Shown here: positions 41,536 through 50,037 of the stretch, piece by piece
How positions within the stretch are numbered: the stretch's first letter is position 1
Layout of the letters: each line of letters starts with the position of its first letter
NCBI GenBank assembly: GCA_030038395.1
Contig: JASHOZ010000064.1
Coordinates: forward strand, 48,751 to 112,750
DNA: 64,000 nt
Reading direction: 5' to 3'
Origin: Nitrososphaerales archaeon
GTDB taxonomy: Archaea > Thermoproteota > Nitrososphaeria > Nitrososphaerales > Gagatemarchaeaceae
Notes under the pieces: generated by a model
Database searches by the model: none
Told to the model about the DNA's origin: nothing
The model's input: the letters and a program-made list of their open reading frames with translations, nothing else
Translations under genes and position numbers: made by a program

Positions 41536-42557
41536 CCGAACCACTTCTCCAGCGTCTCGGACTGCGTCGACGCAGCCTTGTCTATGCGGTCGAGCGCGGC
41601 CACCACGCGCTCGCGGGAGAAGGAGTGCTCGTCGACGAGGAACGACAGGATTCGTCCCCGGTCGAGATGCTTCCAGACAGGCCGGACGTCGGGCAAAGAC
41701 GGGGGGTGGAGGTAGAGATCGCGAATCTCCTGGTACCTCACATCTTTCAGCCGGTCCGCGAGGGGCGCGACCCTCTCTAGGCTCCCATACTGGCGGAGGT
41801 ACTTCAGCGCGGTCGCGGGGCCCACGCCCGGAAAACCGTCGGGGTTGAAGTCGGTGCCGAGGAGGATCGCGAAGTCGACGAGCTGCTCCCGCGTGAGCCC
41901 AGTGGCAGCCAAAGCGTCCGCGAGTCTTATCCTCTCGGGCTGGACGTTTATTACGATCCCCTTGCTCGGGAGCCTCCGCTTCCCGGATATCGTGACGTTC
42001 CTGACGAGGATGGGGGCCCCGAAGACGAGCGAGTCGTGGTCTTGCGAGGCGACGGCGTTCACCGTCCCTTCCTGCGCCATTCTCGACGCTTGGGCCTCTC
42101 CTTCCGATGGGGCGTCGACCCACGGTATCCCCATCGCGCCGAGCAGCTGCCTGGCGTCTTCGACCATGTCCCTCCTGAGGACCGTCGAAGCCTCGGCGTA
42201 CTTCCTGGCCTCGGTCATCTGGCCCTCTTGGAGGGCCTTCAGGTACTGGTCCTTGGCTGCGCTCCGCTGTGCGGACCTCCTCTGGATCTCATCGGACTTC
42301 AGCTCGGGGGGCTTGCCGTCGAAGACGTAGACGAGCTTCATGCCTAGCTCGAGGAGGTTGACGTTCCGATAGAAGAGACCCGAGATGTGGGACGTGACCC
42401 GCCCCTTCGAGTCCTTGAGATGTCCGCCATCCAGCCCCCTGATTATCGCCAGGAACTGGTATAGCGTGTTGTACCCGTCGACCGCCAGGGTCGAGCCCGA
42501 GATGTCTTCGAGTGCAATCTTCTCCCTCGGGATGGCGTCCCCAAAGTCCACGCCCAT
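41532..42557 (-). CDS. fen: Flap endonuclease FEN1
   Basis: FEN1 removes 5' flaps in lagging-strand synthesis and repair. The 341-aa protein has the N-terminal nuclease region with Asp27 (LAVDGYNTLYQFLAI), the internal region WVDAPSEGEAQASRMAQEG with clustered acids, and the helix-hairpin-helix LLGTDFNPDGFPGVGPATAL. The C-terminal QSETLEKWF is a PCNA-interacting motif. Confidence 0.96.
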   Translation of the reverse strand: MGVDFGDAIPREKIALEDISGSTLAVDGYNTLYQFLAIIRGLDGGHLKDSKGRVTSHISGLFYRNVNLLELGMKLVYVFDGKPPELKSDEIQRRSAQRSAAKDQYLKALQEGQMTEARKYAEASTVLRRDMVEDARQLLGAMGIPWVDAPSEGEAQASRMAQEGTVNAVASQDHDSLVFGAPILVRNVTISGKRRLPSKGIVINVQPERIRLADALAATGLTREQLVDFAILLGTDFNPDGFPGVGPATALKYLRQYGSLERVAPLADRLKDVRYQEIRDLYLHPPSLPDVRPVWKHLDRGRILSFLVDEHSFSRERVVAALDRIDKAASTQSETLEKWFG

Positions 42558-42584
42558 TCCAGGGGCTCCGCGTCCGTGGTCGAT

Positions 42585-42842
42585 TTATTCGTTGATGCGC
42601 GGGACGCGTGACTCCTCGGCGGCCTTGTCCACGACTTCGATCCTTCGCCTGTCCTTGGCGACCCAGCGCACGGTCACGAGCCCGAGGATCTCCAGCTGCA
42701 TGAGGACCTTGTCGAGCTCGTCTGGAGAGCACTTTCCCCCGTTCTTGTTGAGCGACTCCAGCAGCTCGTCATCGGTCGCGCTCTTCTTTCCGCTAATCCA
42801 CTCGAAGGCGGCATATCTTAGGGGATAACGCATCGTGTTCAC
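42585..42842 (-). CDS. Small winged-helix protein (85 aa)
   Basis: The protein starts GTG 42842 or ATG 42833. It has a helix-turn-helix-like body (ATDDELLESLNKNGGKCSPD, LDKVLMQLEILGLVTVRWVA) ending with charged residues. A TATA-like CCTTTATACC lies about 45 bp upstream. Possibly a small DNA-binding protein; no closer family. Confidence 0.65.
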   Translation of the reverse strand: MNTMRYPLRYAAFEWISGKKSATDDELLESLNKNGGKCSPDELDKVLMQLEILGLVTVRWVAKDRRRIEVVDKAAEESRVPRINE

Positions 42843-42931
42843 AACGCTTCAGAGCGCGGCAAGCGGCCGGGGGGCCGTGAGAGGTATAAAGGTTGCCACG
42901 TTTTCAAACCGCTTTTGTGTGCTCCAGCCTT

Positions 42932-43216
42932 CTAGACGGGGAGCTTGCTCGACATCCTGCTGACCCCCATAAGGTCGGACTGACCCACGAGGGGGGCAGA
43001 CGAGGCTGCAGCCTCTACCTTCTCTATCACTCCCTCCTCCTCCGGGGCGACGATGTCGACGATCACTGCCGACAGGCCGAATGCTATCGGCTCGATCCGC
43101 TGGCTCCGGATCTTCGTCTGGGGGGGGAGGACGCCCGCGACGGAGTCGACTATCCTCTGGTGGTCCGTCGTGGTATCCTGTGGAAGGATCTTCAGCCGGA
43201 TGACGTAGGAACCCAC
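42932..43216 (-). CDS. ef1b: Translation elongation factor aEF-1 beta
   Basis: This 94-aa nucleotide-exchange factor for aEF-1 alpha shows YVIRLKILPQDTTTDHQRIV, the IEPIAFGLSAVIVDIVAPEE central strand-helix, and VGQSDLMGVSRM. It follows the zinc-ribbon gene after 10 bp, a pairing widely kept in archaea. Confidence 0.95.
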   Translation of the reverse strand: MGSYVIRLKILPQDTTTDHQRIVDSVAGVLPPQTKIRSQRIEPIAFGLSAVIVDIVAPEEEGVIEKVEAAASSAPLVGQSDLMGVSRMSSKLPV

Positions 43217-43226
43217 GCTGTCTCGC

Positions 43227-43409
43227 CTACGGACCTTCGAAGCCGCAGTTGGCGCAGCGGTAGCGCCTTGAGAACTTCCTGCACTTCTCGCAGCGCCAGA
43301 TTAGCGTTTCATGGCAGTTGGGGCAGAGGAACTTGGTGGCCCTCTCCGCGGGCTTGACGGGCCTGTTGCACGACCCGCACAGTGGGAGTGAGACCGATGT
43401 CTGCGACAT
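43227..43409 (-). CDS. Double zinc-ribbon protein (60 aa)
   Basis: Four CxxC motifs in 60 residues: CGSC, CPNC, CEKC and CANC. This is the archaeal small zinc-finger family found next to aEF-1 beta. A TATA-like CTATATGAG lies about 33 bp before the ATG. RNA or ribosome binding is likely but unproven. Confidence 0.88.
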   Translation of the reverse strand: MSQTSVSLPLCGSCNRPVKPAERATKFLCPNCHETLIWRCEKCRKFSRRYRCANCGFEGP

Positions 43410-43436
43410 TCCTGTAAAGACCCTTTTGGTGCAGGC

Positions 43437-44612
43437 TCATATAGATTGCTGAGAAACGGCCGCTCTCCTCTCGCTCAGCAGGGCGCGGACCTCAGAGGTG
43501 GCCACCAGCTTCGCCACGTTCAGCAGTCCCTGCACTCCTAGCGCGCCGAGGAGGGCCGATGCGTGGAAGTCGAAGTCGCCTCGCGCCAGCTTCATGACGA
43601 TCTTAGGGGTAGCGACGACGTTGAACAGCGTTTCGATGTCCCGGTTGGACATCTTCGTGAAGACCCTTCTCAGGCGCAGCATTGCCTTCATCTCCCGGAC
43701 GAACTTGGCATCCCAGTCACGCCGATAGCCACCGAGAAGGCGCGGCTCCCCTGACCTCACCGCGTCCGCCACGCGACGGGCCGCCATCGCCGCGCCGGCG
43801 ATAGACGTCATTATCCCTCCTGCAGTCGTGGGCTTGACCTGTCCCGCGGACTCCCCCACGAACACCGTTCGTCCGGCGACGAAGTGAGGCGCGGGCCCCC
43901 CGACGTAGATGGGAGCCGAGACCTTGCGGATGACCGTATGCGGCTTGTCCGAAAGGAACGCGTCGAGCGCCTTGAATGGATTGGTGCCCATCCCCGCCGC
44001 TCCGACCTTGGCGAGGTGGCGACCGAAGGGGATGACCCACGCGAAGAAGCCTGGGAACTTCTGCGCGTCCGGAAACACTTCGACGACCCGCTCCCTTACC
44101 CAGTCTGCTTCAATCTCATACTTGGCGGCGGGGAGGATGCCCGACCTCGGAGCCGAGGCCGGCCCTGTCGCGTCGACTAGATAGGCAGCAGCCACCTTCT
44201 CGCCCCCGACCGTAGCCGTGACTTCGTCCCTTCCTTGGACGACCTCGGTCACCCTCGACCCTGTCAGCACTTCGGCACCCCTCGACCGCGCCGTCTCGGC
44301 GACCTGCTTGTCGTATGCGCTCCTGTCCAGGACCACCACCTCGAGGGCTGTCGCGTTCACGGCAAAGCTCCTCCCGTCCGGCGAGTGGATCAGACCAGTG
44401 CTTACCCTGTTCTGGACCGCCTCGGTCCTCGGGAGGTATCCGAGCGTCCTAAGCCCGCGGAGGCTGACGAGCCCGTCGCACTTCTCCGGCTCGCCTATCT
44501 CCTCGTGCTGCTCGGCCACCAGCACGGACAGGCCCAGCTCCGCAGCCTCAGACGCAAAGGCGAGGCCGGCAATGCTCCCTCCCGCGATGACGGCGTCATA
44601 TCTGCGAGGCAA
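43437..44612 (-). CDS. Geranylgeranyl reductase family flavoprotein
   Basis: This 391-aa FAD enzyme reduces isoprenoid double bonds, probably of archaeal ether lipids. It has a dinucleotide fold at the N-terminus (DAVIAGGSIAGLAFASEAAE), EKCDGLVSLRGLR and the FAD-binding VFVGESAGQVKPTTAGGIMT. Divergent from pth2 across a 62-bp control region. Confidence 0.88.
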   Translation of the reverse strand: MPRRYDAVIAGGSIAGLAFASEAAELGLSVLVAEQHEEIGEPEKCDGLVSLRGLRTLGYLPRTEAVQNRVSTGLIHSPDGRSFAVNATALEVVVLDRSAYDKQVAETARSRGAEVLTGSRVTEVVQGRDEVTATVGGEKVAAAYLVDATGPASAPRSGILPAAKYEIEADWVRERVVEVFPDAQKFPGFFAWVIPFGRHLAKVGAAGMGTNPFKALDAFLSDKPHTVIRKVSAPIYVGGPAPHFVAGRTVFVGESAGQVKPTTAGGIMTSIAGAAMAARRVADAVRSGEPRLLGGYRRDWDAKFVREMKAMLRLRRVFTKMSNRDIETLFNVVATPKIVMKLARGDFDFHASALLGALGVQGLLNVAKLVATSEVRALLSERRAAVSQQSI

Positions 44613-44674
44613 TGAGAGGCGTCCGCTTACAAAGGCTTATTCCCAGTTGTATTAACCGTTCAAATTCGACAGCG

Positions 44675-45022
44675 ATGAAGCAGGTGATCGTCGTCCGCTC
44701 CGACCTCAAGATGGGGAAGGGGAAGCTTGCAGCCCAGGTAGCTCACGCCTCCCTCGGGGCCGCGGAGGAGGCCGCTTCCAAGAGGGAAGGGTGGTTGCTT
44801 GAGTGGAAGGAGGGAGGGCAGGCGAAGATCGTCCTCAGGGTGGCAGGCGAGGAGGCCCTCCGCGACATCCACGGCAGGGCGCGGGCCGCCAAGCTCCCGG
44901 CCGCGCTCATCGAGGATCGTGGCCTCACTCAGCTCGAGCCTGGGACGCTCACGTGCGTCGGGATAGGCCCCGGCCCTGACGAGGAAGTCGACAGGATCAC
45001 CGGGAAGCTCAAGCTGCTTTGA
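44675..45022 (+). CDS. pth2: Peptidyl-tRNA hydrolase, archaeal type (Pth2)
   Basis: This 115-aa enzyme recycles peptidyl-tRNA. Motifs: KQVIVVRSDLKMGKGKLAAQ, VAHASLGAA and VIEDRGLTQ-like ALIEDRGLTQLEPGTLTC. ATG 44675 sits about 24 bp after a TATA-like GTATTAAC; the longer frame from 44612 is rejected. It overlaps truD by 4 bp. Confidence 0.95.
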   Translation: MKQVIVVRSDLKMGKGKLAAQVAHASLGAAEEAASKREGWLLEWKEGGQAKIVLRVAGEEALRDIHGRARAAKLPAALIEDRGLTQLEPGTLTCVGIGPGPDEEVDRITGKLKLL

Positions 45023-46287
45023 ACGACGTTCCTGCGCACGAACTGTCTATAGGCATCTCTGCCTACGCGAGCGTTGGGCCCCCCTGCGCGGCAACGATGA
45101 GGTCGGTCGCCCAGGACTTCAGGGTCGAAGAGGCGGTTCACGGGCTCGAGGTGAGCAAGGAGTGGTCTCCGGAGAGCTACCCTCTGTACAGGGTGGAGAA
45201 GCGTTCTATCGACACACTGCACATGGCGGAGGAGCTTGGCGAGGCGCTGAAGAGCAGGCTTGCCTTCGCAGGGCTGAAGGACAAGAGGGCGGTCGCCGTG
45301 CAGTACGTCACCCCCACGACCACGAAGTCGCTGAGACCTGCGCTTGTCGTGAGGGACAGGTTCAGGGCGGAGCTTGTAGGGTTCGTGAGAAGGCCGCTCA
45401 GCAGGGGGATGGTCCACGGGAACAGGTTCGCGGTCGTCCTCAGGCAGTGCTGCCCGGAGATGCCCGCGCGCATCGAGGAGACCTTCGCGCTCGCGGGCTT
45501 CGGACGAATCCCGAACTTTTACGGAGTCCAGAGGTTCGGCGCCCAGGGAGCCGGGACGCATGAGATTGGCAGGGAAATCGTCAAGGGAGATTTCGAGTGT
45601 GCAGTCAGAGTGCTGCTTACGAAGCGGCGCCCGGGAGACGACGACGGCGCTGCGCAAGCGCGAGCAGCCATGGCGGAAGGCCGGTACTCGGAGGCCAGGT
45701 CAATGCTCCCCGTGCACCAGGACGTGGAGAGGATGGTGGCAGGGAGGCTCGCGCGGAGACCTCTCGACTGGATAGGCGCGATTAGGGCCGTTCCCCTCAA
45801 GCTGAGGAGGCTGTACGTCGAGGCGTACCAGTCTTTCCTCTTCAACAGGAGCCTTAGCGCCGCGATGAAGAGGGGGCTCGACATAGCAAAGCGCGTCGAT
45901 GGGGACAACTGGTGCGTCCCCTCTGAGGATGGTCTAGCAGTCGGACCCGTGCGTGGGGTCAGGGACGCCGCCCCCGCGAACTCCGTGCCGATGCTCCAGC
46001 TCGTCGGGTTCGCATACCGCGACTATGGCTCGCGGTTCGACTCCTGTGTTGAAGAGGTAATGGCGGAGGAAGGCATCTCCGCGAAGGAGTTCTATGTCAA
46101 GGAGATGCAGGAGGTGAGTGCAGAGGGCGGCTTCAGGCGCACGCACCTTGTGGTCAGGGACCAGGAGTCTCGATGGGATGGCGGCACGGCCGAAGTGAGG
46201 TTCACTCTCGCGCGCGGGCAGTACGCGACGACCCTCCTGAGAGAGGTCGTCAAGCCCGCAAGCCCGGCCGGCTACGGACTCGCCTAA
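45019..46287 (+). CDS. truD: tRNA pseudouridine synthase TruD
   Basis: This 422-aa enzyme makes pseudouridine 13 in tRNA. It has VAQDFRVEEAV, catalytic FAGLKDKRAVAVQYV and IPNFYGVQRFG. TTG 45019 overlaps the pth2 stop (TTGA), and the first conserved residues appear around 25, so a start slightly downstream is possible. Confidence 0.93.
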   Translation: MNDVPAHELSIGISAYASVGPPCAATMRSVAQDFRVEEAVHGLEVSKEWSPESYPLYRVEKRSIDTLHMAEELGEALKSRLAFAGLKDKRAVAVQYVTPTTTKSLRPALVVRDRFRAELVGFVRRPLSRGMVHGNRFAVVLRQCCPEMPARIEETFALAGFGRIPNFYGVQRFGAQGAGTHEIGREIVKGDFECAVRVLLTKRRPGDDDGAAQARAAMAEGRYSEARSMLPVHQDVERMVAGRLARRPLDWIGAIRAVPLKLRRLYVEAYQSFLFNRSLSAAMKRGLDIAKRVDGDNWCVPSEDGLAVGPVRGVRDAAPANSVPMLQLVGFAYRDYGSRFDSCVEEVMAEEGISAKEFYVKEMQEVSAEGGFRRTHLVVRDQESRWDGGTAEVRFTLARGQYATTLLREVVKPASPAGYGLA

Positions 46288-46298
46288 ATCCCGACAAG

Positions 46299-46308
46299 GC
46301 TTATACAT
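46299..46308 (+). promoter_or_regulatory. TATA element of the ferredoxin-NADP reductase gene
   Basis: GCTTATACAT lies about 33 bp ahead of TTG 46336, in the gap after truD. Confidence 0.55.
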
Positions 46309-46335
46309 GGTTCGGGGTCGGCAGTCCCGAAGCCC

Positions 46336-47331
46336 TTGAGCGAGGACGTGTATGACCTCACGATCATCGGCGCGGGGCCTACGGGACTCTTCGCCGCATT
46401 CTATGCGGGGCTGAGGCAGATGAAGACGAAGGTGATAGACGCCCTAGAGGAGCCCGGCGGGCAGGTAGCGGTGCTCTATCCCGAGAAGTACATCTTCGAC
46501 GTCCCGGGGTTCACCAAGATTCTGGCGAAGGACCTCGTGAAGAACCTTGTAGACCAGGCATTCCAGTATGCCCCGACCGTCGTGCTCGGCGAGCGCGTGA
46601 CCACGCTTCAGAGGACAGACGGCACGATCGTCCTCGGCACGGAGAAGGGCGCGAAGCACTACAGCAAGGCGGTGCTCGTCGCGGCGGGAGTGGGCGCCTT
46701 CACGCCGAACAAGCTCGACGCGCAGGGAGCGGGGGACTACGAGGGGAAGGGCGTGTACTACTTCGTAAAGGACAAGGCGGTGTTCAAGGACAAGAAGCTG
46801 CTGATCGTCGGTGGCGGCGACTCGGCGGTCGACTGGGCCCTCAACATCAAGGACACGGCGAGCAAGATAACGCTAGTGCACAGGAGGGACGTTTTCAGAG
46901 CTCACGAAGGGAGCGTGGCCGAGCTGATGAAATCCGAGGTCGAGGTGAGGCTGTTCAACGAGGTCAGGAGGGTGATCGGGGACGGGAACAGGATACAACA
47001 GGTGGTGGTGTTCGACAACCGCACGCAGGCCGAGACCACCCTCGACATTGACGCGATTCTAGTGAACATAGGCTTCAGGGCGGACCTCGGACCGATAAAG
47101 AACTGGGGGCTCGAAATCGACGGGAGGGAGGTCCGTATGAACGGAAGGATGGAGACCAACATCCCGGGGGTCTACGCGGCAGGAGACATCGCGGGCGCGC
47201 CAGACGGCGTCAAGCTGAACCTGATCGCCACGGGCTACGCGCAGGCGGCGCTCGCCGTCAACGTGGCGAAGGCATACATAGACCCGAGCTCCAAGATCTT
47301 CCCCGGGCACAGCAGCGAGATGAAGCGTTAG
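46336..47331 (+). CDS. Ferredoxin-NADP reductase, thioredoxin-reductase-like
   Basis: This 331-aa flavoprotein has two dinucleotide folds: LTIIGAGPTGLFAAFYAGLR for FAD, and KLLIVGGGDSAVDWALNI for NAD(P)H. The CxxC of thioredoxin reductase is absent (NIKDTASK occupies that place). This is the mark of YumC-type ferredoxin-NADP reductases. Likely partners include the Rieske ferredoxin elsewhere in the genome context; that is inference. Confidence 0.9.
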   Translation: MSEDVYDLTIIGAGPTGLFAAFYAGLRQMKTKVIDALEEPGGQVAVLYPEKYIFDVPGFTKILAKDLVKNLVDQAFQYAPTVVLGERVTTLQRTDGTIVLGTEKGAKHYSKAVLVAAGVGAFTPNKLDAQGAGDYEGKGVYYFVKDKAVFKDKKLLIVGGGDSAVDWALNIKDTASKITLVHRRDVFRAHEGSVAELMKSEVEVRLFNEVRRVIGDGNRIQQVVVFDNRTQAETTLDIDAILVNIGFRADLGPIKNWGLEIDGREVRMNGRMETNIPGVYAAGDIAGAPDGVKLNLIATGYAQAALAVNVAKAYIDPSSKIFPGHSSEMKR

Positions 47332-47332
47332 G

Positions 47333-47794
47333 TCAGTTCACGACGCCGAGCATGCGCCTGTAGTTGTAGTCACGCCTTATCGCCGGCCGGAGTGGGTCGA
47401 TGAGGACGCACTCGAACCATGCGAACCGCCCGTCCTGCCAAACCGGGTAGGAGCCGATGACTTTCATGTTCGGGAACCTCTCGCCGACTCTCCTCTCCGC
47501 GACCGACTTCGCGGAGACGGCCGACTTGATCTTCAGGACACCCATGTGCTTGGGCCTCCGACCCGAAGTGGGTCGCTGTTTGCGCATCCCGCCCCTAGAG
47601 ACGCGGGCCCGGACCACTATAACCCCCTCCTTCGCCTTGTACCCCAGCGACCTGGCCCTGTCCAGCCTCAGCGGGCGCTCGACCCTGAGCATCGCTGGTT
47701 CCTTCCTGAGCTGGACCGCGCGGGCTCTGATGTCCCCCGCCCGTTCGTGGAAGATTCCGTGCCACGTCTTGGAGATGTGGCTGTACATCGCCAT
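47333..47794 (-). CDS. rpl15e: 50S ribosomal protein eL15
   Basis: This 153-aa archaeal/eukaryotic ribosomal protein has AMYSHISKTWHGIFHERAG, LDRARSLGYKAKEGVIVVRA and KQRPTSGRRPKHMGV. A TATA-like CGTTTATTTGG lies about 28 bp before the ATG. It is convergent with the reductase gene, 1 bp apart. Confidence 0.95.
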   Translation of the reverse strand: MAMYSHISKTWHGIFHERAGDIRARAVQLRKEPAMLRVERPLRLDRARSLGYKAKEGVIVVRARVSRGGMRKQRPTSGRRPKHMGVLKIKSAVSAKSVAERRVGERFPNMKVIGSYPVWQDGRFAWFECVLIDPLRPAIRRDYNYRRMLGVVN

Positions 47795-47835
47795 TTGGCC
47801 GCCTCGACTCCGTACGCCAAATAAACGTTCCCGGC

Positions 47836-48753
47836 TCAGGCTCTGCCGCGAACGAAGAAGGCGCTGACCTTCTCGCCGATGATCGTGATCGCGTCCGACT
47901 GCGCCTCCTCCGTCTGTCCCCCGATGTGGGGCGTGAGGATGGTCCCCGGGGCGGTCAGTATCGCTCCGGTCGGGGGCTCCTTCTCGAAGACGTCGAGCGC
48001 GGCGCCTGCGATCTGACCCTCCCTGAGTGCCGCTGCCAGGTCTTCTTCGTTCACGACGCCCCCCCGCGAAGTGTTGATTAGATAGGAGCCCTTCTTCATC
48101 CTTGCCAGTCGCGCGGCGTCGACCATGTGCCGCGTCTCGTCGGTCATGGGGACGTGTAGCGTGACGAAGTCTGACGAGGAGAACAGCTCATCGAGCGACA
48201 CTATCCTGCAGCGCAGCTTCGCCACGACGTCCTGTGGTATCTCGATGACGTCGTACACAAGGACGCCCATCTCTAGCACGTTCGCCACTTCAGCGATCCT
48301 CTTCCCAATCCTCCCGAGTCCCACTATCCCGAGCGTCTTTCCCCTGAGCTCGACGCCGGTCAACGCGGTCTTCTCCCAACCCCCTGCTCTCGTCGTCCCG
48401 TCGGCCTTCACGAGCTTTCGGCTGAGCGCAAGCATCAGCAGGACGACGTGCTCGGAGACGGCCTCCACGAGGGACTCGGGACTGTTGACTACAGCCACGC
48501 CCTTGGCCTTCGCGTAGTCCACGTCGACGTTGTCGAGCCCCGTGCCTGGCCTCGCCACGAGCTTCAGCCGCGACCCCCTCTCTAGCACGCTCCTGTCCAC
48601 CTTCGTCCTGCTTCTGACGACAATGGCGTCGTACTCCGCGACGACCTGAAGCAGTTCGTCCCTCGTTATGGATGGGCGGTAGTCCGCTTCGACGCCCTCG
48701 GCAAGCTTGAGCTTGTCCATCTCGACCGGGTCGCAGATCAGTACCTTGGCCAA
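47836..48753 (-). CDS. serA: D-3-phosphoglycerate dehydrogenase, short form
   Basis: This 305-aa 2-hydroxyacid dehydrogenase contains LKLVARPGTGLDNVDVDYAK, LGIVGLGRIGKRIAEV and the catalytic His in LTPHIGGQTEEAQ. It makes 3-phosphohydroxypyruvate, the first step of serine synthesis. It lacks the C-terminal ACT regulatory domain, so other 2-hydroxyacids are possible. Confidence 0.88.
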   Translation of the reverse strand: MAKVLICDPVEMDKLKLAEGVEADYRPSITRDELLQVVAEYDAIVVRSRTKVDRSVLERGSRLKLVARPGTGLDNVDVDYAKAKGVAVVNSPESLVEAVSEHVVLLMLALSRKLVKADGTTRAGGWEKTALTGVELRGKTLGIVGLGRIGKRIAEVANVLEMGVLVYDVIEIPQDVVAKLRCRIVSLDELFSSSDFVTLHVPMTDETRHMVDAARLARMKKGSYLINTSRGGVVNEEDLAAALREGQIAGAALDVFEKEPPTGAILTAPGTILTPHIGGQTEEAQSDAITIIGEKVSAFFVRGRA

Positions 48754-48757
48754 CGTC

Positions 48758-49984
48758 TCACCTCCGCCGCAGCGCCTCCCTCACCGTCTCCGCGATGGGC
48801 GATATATCGATTGAACCTAACCGCCCGGGCGCGACGAAGGACCGCAACGGGGTCAGCTGCGACACCGCAAAGGCAGCAGGAAGGATGCAGTCGGTCGCCG
48901 CCTCCCCCAAGGTCTGGACCCCGAGCGTGATGCCGCTCGCCCGGTCGAATACGACCGAGCAGCCGTCCGTGGGGCTCCACATCTTGGAGATCTCGCAGGG
49001 AACAAACCCCGCTCCCCGTGCCTCCACCTCGGACATCCCGGCGCACCCTACTCGCAGGCCGAAGAGGGCCACAGCGTAGGCGCGAAGAGGAGTGAACGCG
49101 AAGGAGCGTCCCGATGCGTTTGCCCCTGCAACCCTCCCTGAAGCCTCTGCCGCGGACGGGATGGGGGGCTCCGGGACCAGCTGGCCGGCGTCGCTCTCCG
49201 CGCACTCCCCGGCGGCGAAGACGCGGTCCAGACTCGTCTCTAGCCGTCGCCCGACGGCGATTCGTCCCCGCGGGGTGAGGACCATGCCATGGGGAGGCGC
49301 GGGGAACGCGCGCGGGACCACCGCGAGGCAGTCACAGGGAAAGACTCGGCGAGCGGCCAACACGGCTTCCACGCTCCCCGTCCCCAATGCGCGCTCTAGT
49401 CGCCCGTAGACGACGCTGACCCCCCTGAGCTTCGCTCCCTCGATGAGCGGGCCGCTCAGCCAAGGGCCGATTCCCGCATCGCCGGCTCCGGGGCTTAAGA
49501 GCAGGATGACGGCGGCCCCCGCCTGAATCGCTTGGTCCGCCAACCGCATCGCAGCCAAGCCTCCCCCGGAGACGACGACCGACGGCCGCCGCGCCAGGCG
49601 GGCCGCGAACGACTCGTGAGATGAGCGAGTTGCCATCGCGAAGACGCCGGACTTCTTCCTCCCTTCGAACGGCTCGACTACATGGCTGCTCCCGGTGGCG
49701 ACCACCACGGAGTCGAATCGCTCGCAACCCGAGGCGTGGACGCGGCAGCCTGGACCGATGGAGGTGACCCTTCTCCCCACCCTTACCTCGACTCCCAGCG
49801 ATGCGAGACGCTCTGACGAACCCACCGGGACCGACGGGAAAGGGTCCGAGCAGGCTCTCCACTCGTCGACCTCTCTCAGGTCTTGCGAGCCTTCCATCAG
49901 CGTGACCTTCGAGCCCTCCGCCGCCGCTTCGGCAGCCGCTCCCACTCCGGCGGGTCCGCCCCCGATCACGCAGACGGTCCCCAT
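48758..49984 (-). CDS. FAD-dependent pyridine nucleotide-disulfide oxidoreductase family
   Basis: This 408-aa protein has CVIGGGPAGVGAAAEAAAEG for FAD, FDSVVVATGSSHV, a second fold PSVVVSGGGLAAMRLA, and a C-terminal dimerisation-like domain (GVQTLGEAATDCILPAAF). The CxxxxC of dihydrolipoyl dehydrogenase is missing; one Cys in EWRACSDPF could serve as in CoA-disulfide reductase. Substrate unknown. It lies 4 bp upstream of serA. Confidence 0.75.
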   Translation of the reverse strand: MGTVCVIGGGPAGVGAAAEAAAEGSKVTLMEGSQDLREVDEWRACSDPFPSVPVGSSERLASLGVEVRVGRRVTSIGPGCRVHASGCERFDSVVVATGSSHVVEPFEGRKKSGVFAMATRSSHESFAARLARRPSVVVSGGGLAAMRLADQAIQAGAAVILLLSPGAGDAGIGPWLSGPLIEGAKLRGVSVVYGRLERALGTGSVEAVLAARRVFPCDCLAVVPRAFPAPPHGMVLTPRGRIAVGRRLETSLDRVFAAGECAESDAGQLVPEPPIPSAAEASGRVAGANASGRSFAFTPLRAYAVALFGLRVGCAGMSEVEARGAGFVPCEISKMWSPTDGCSVVFDRASGITLGVQTLGEAATDCILPAAFAVSQLTPLRSFVAPGRLGSIDISPIAETVREALRRR

Positions 49985-50006
49985 CCGAGAGGCGGACCTG
50001 CCAGAC

Positions 50007-50015
50007 GGTTATAAC
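50007..50015 (+). promoter_or_regulatory. TATA element of the ychF gene
   Basis: GGTTATAAC lies 27 bp ahead of GTG 50038, favouring that start over GTG 50023. Confidence 0.55.
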
Positions 50016-50037
50016 GGCCGGAGTGGCGGCGACGTGC

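Noticed and set aside
40564..42123. A 519-aa frame covering threonine dehydratase plus most of fen1
   Set aside because: The upstream 196 codons are the antisense-free alternate frame of fen1, Arg/Pro-rich and unlike any dehydratase domain; the real start is the GTG overlapping the fen1 stop.
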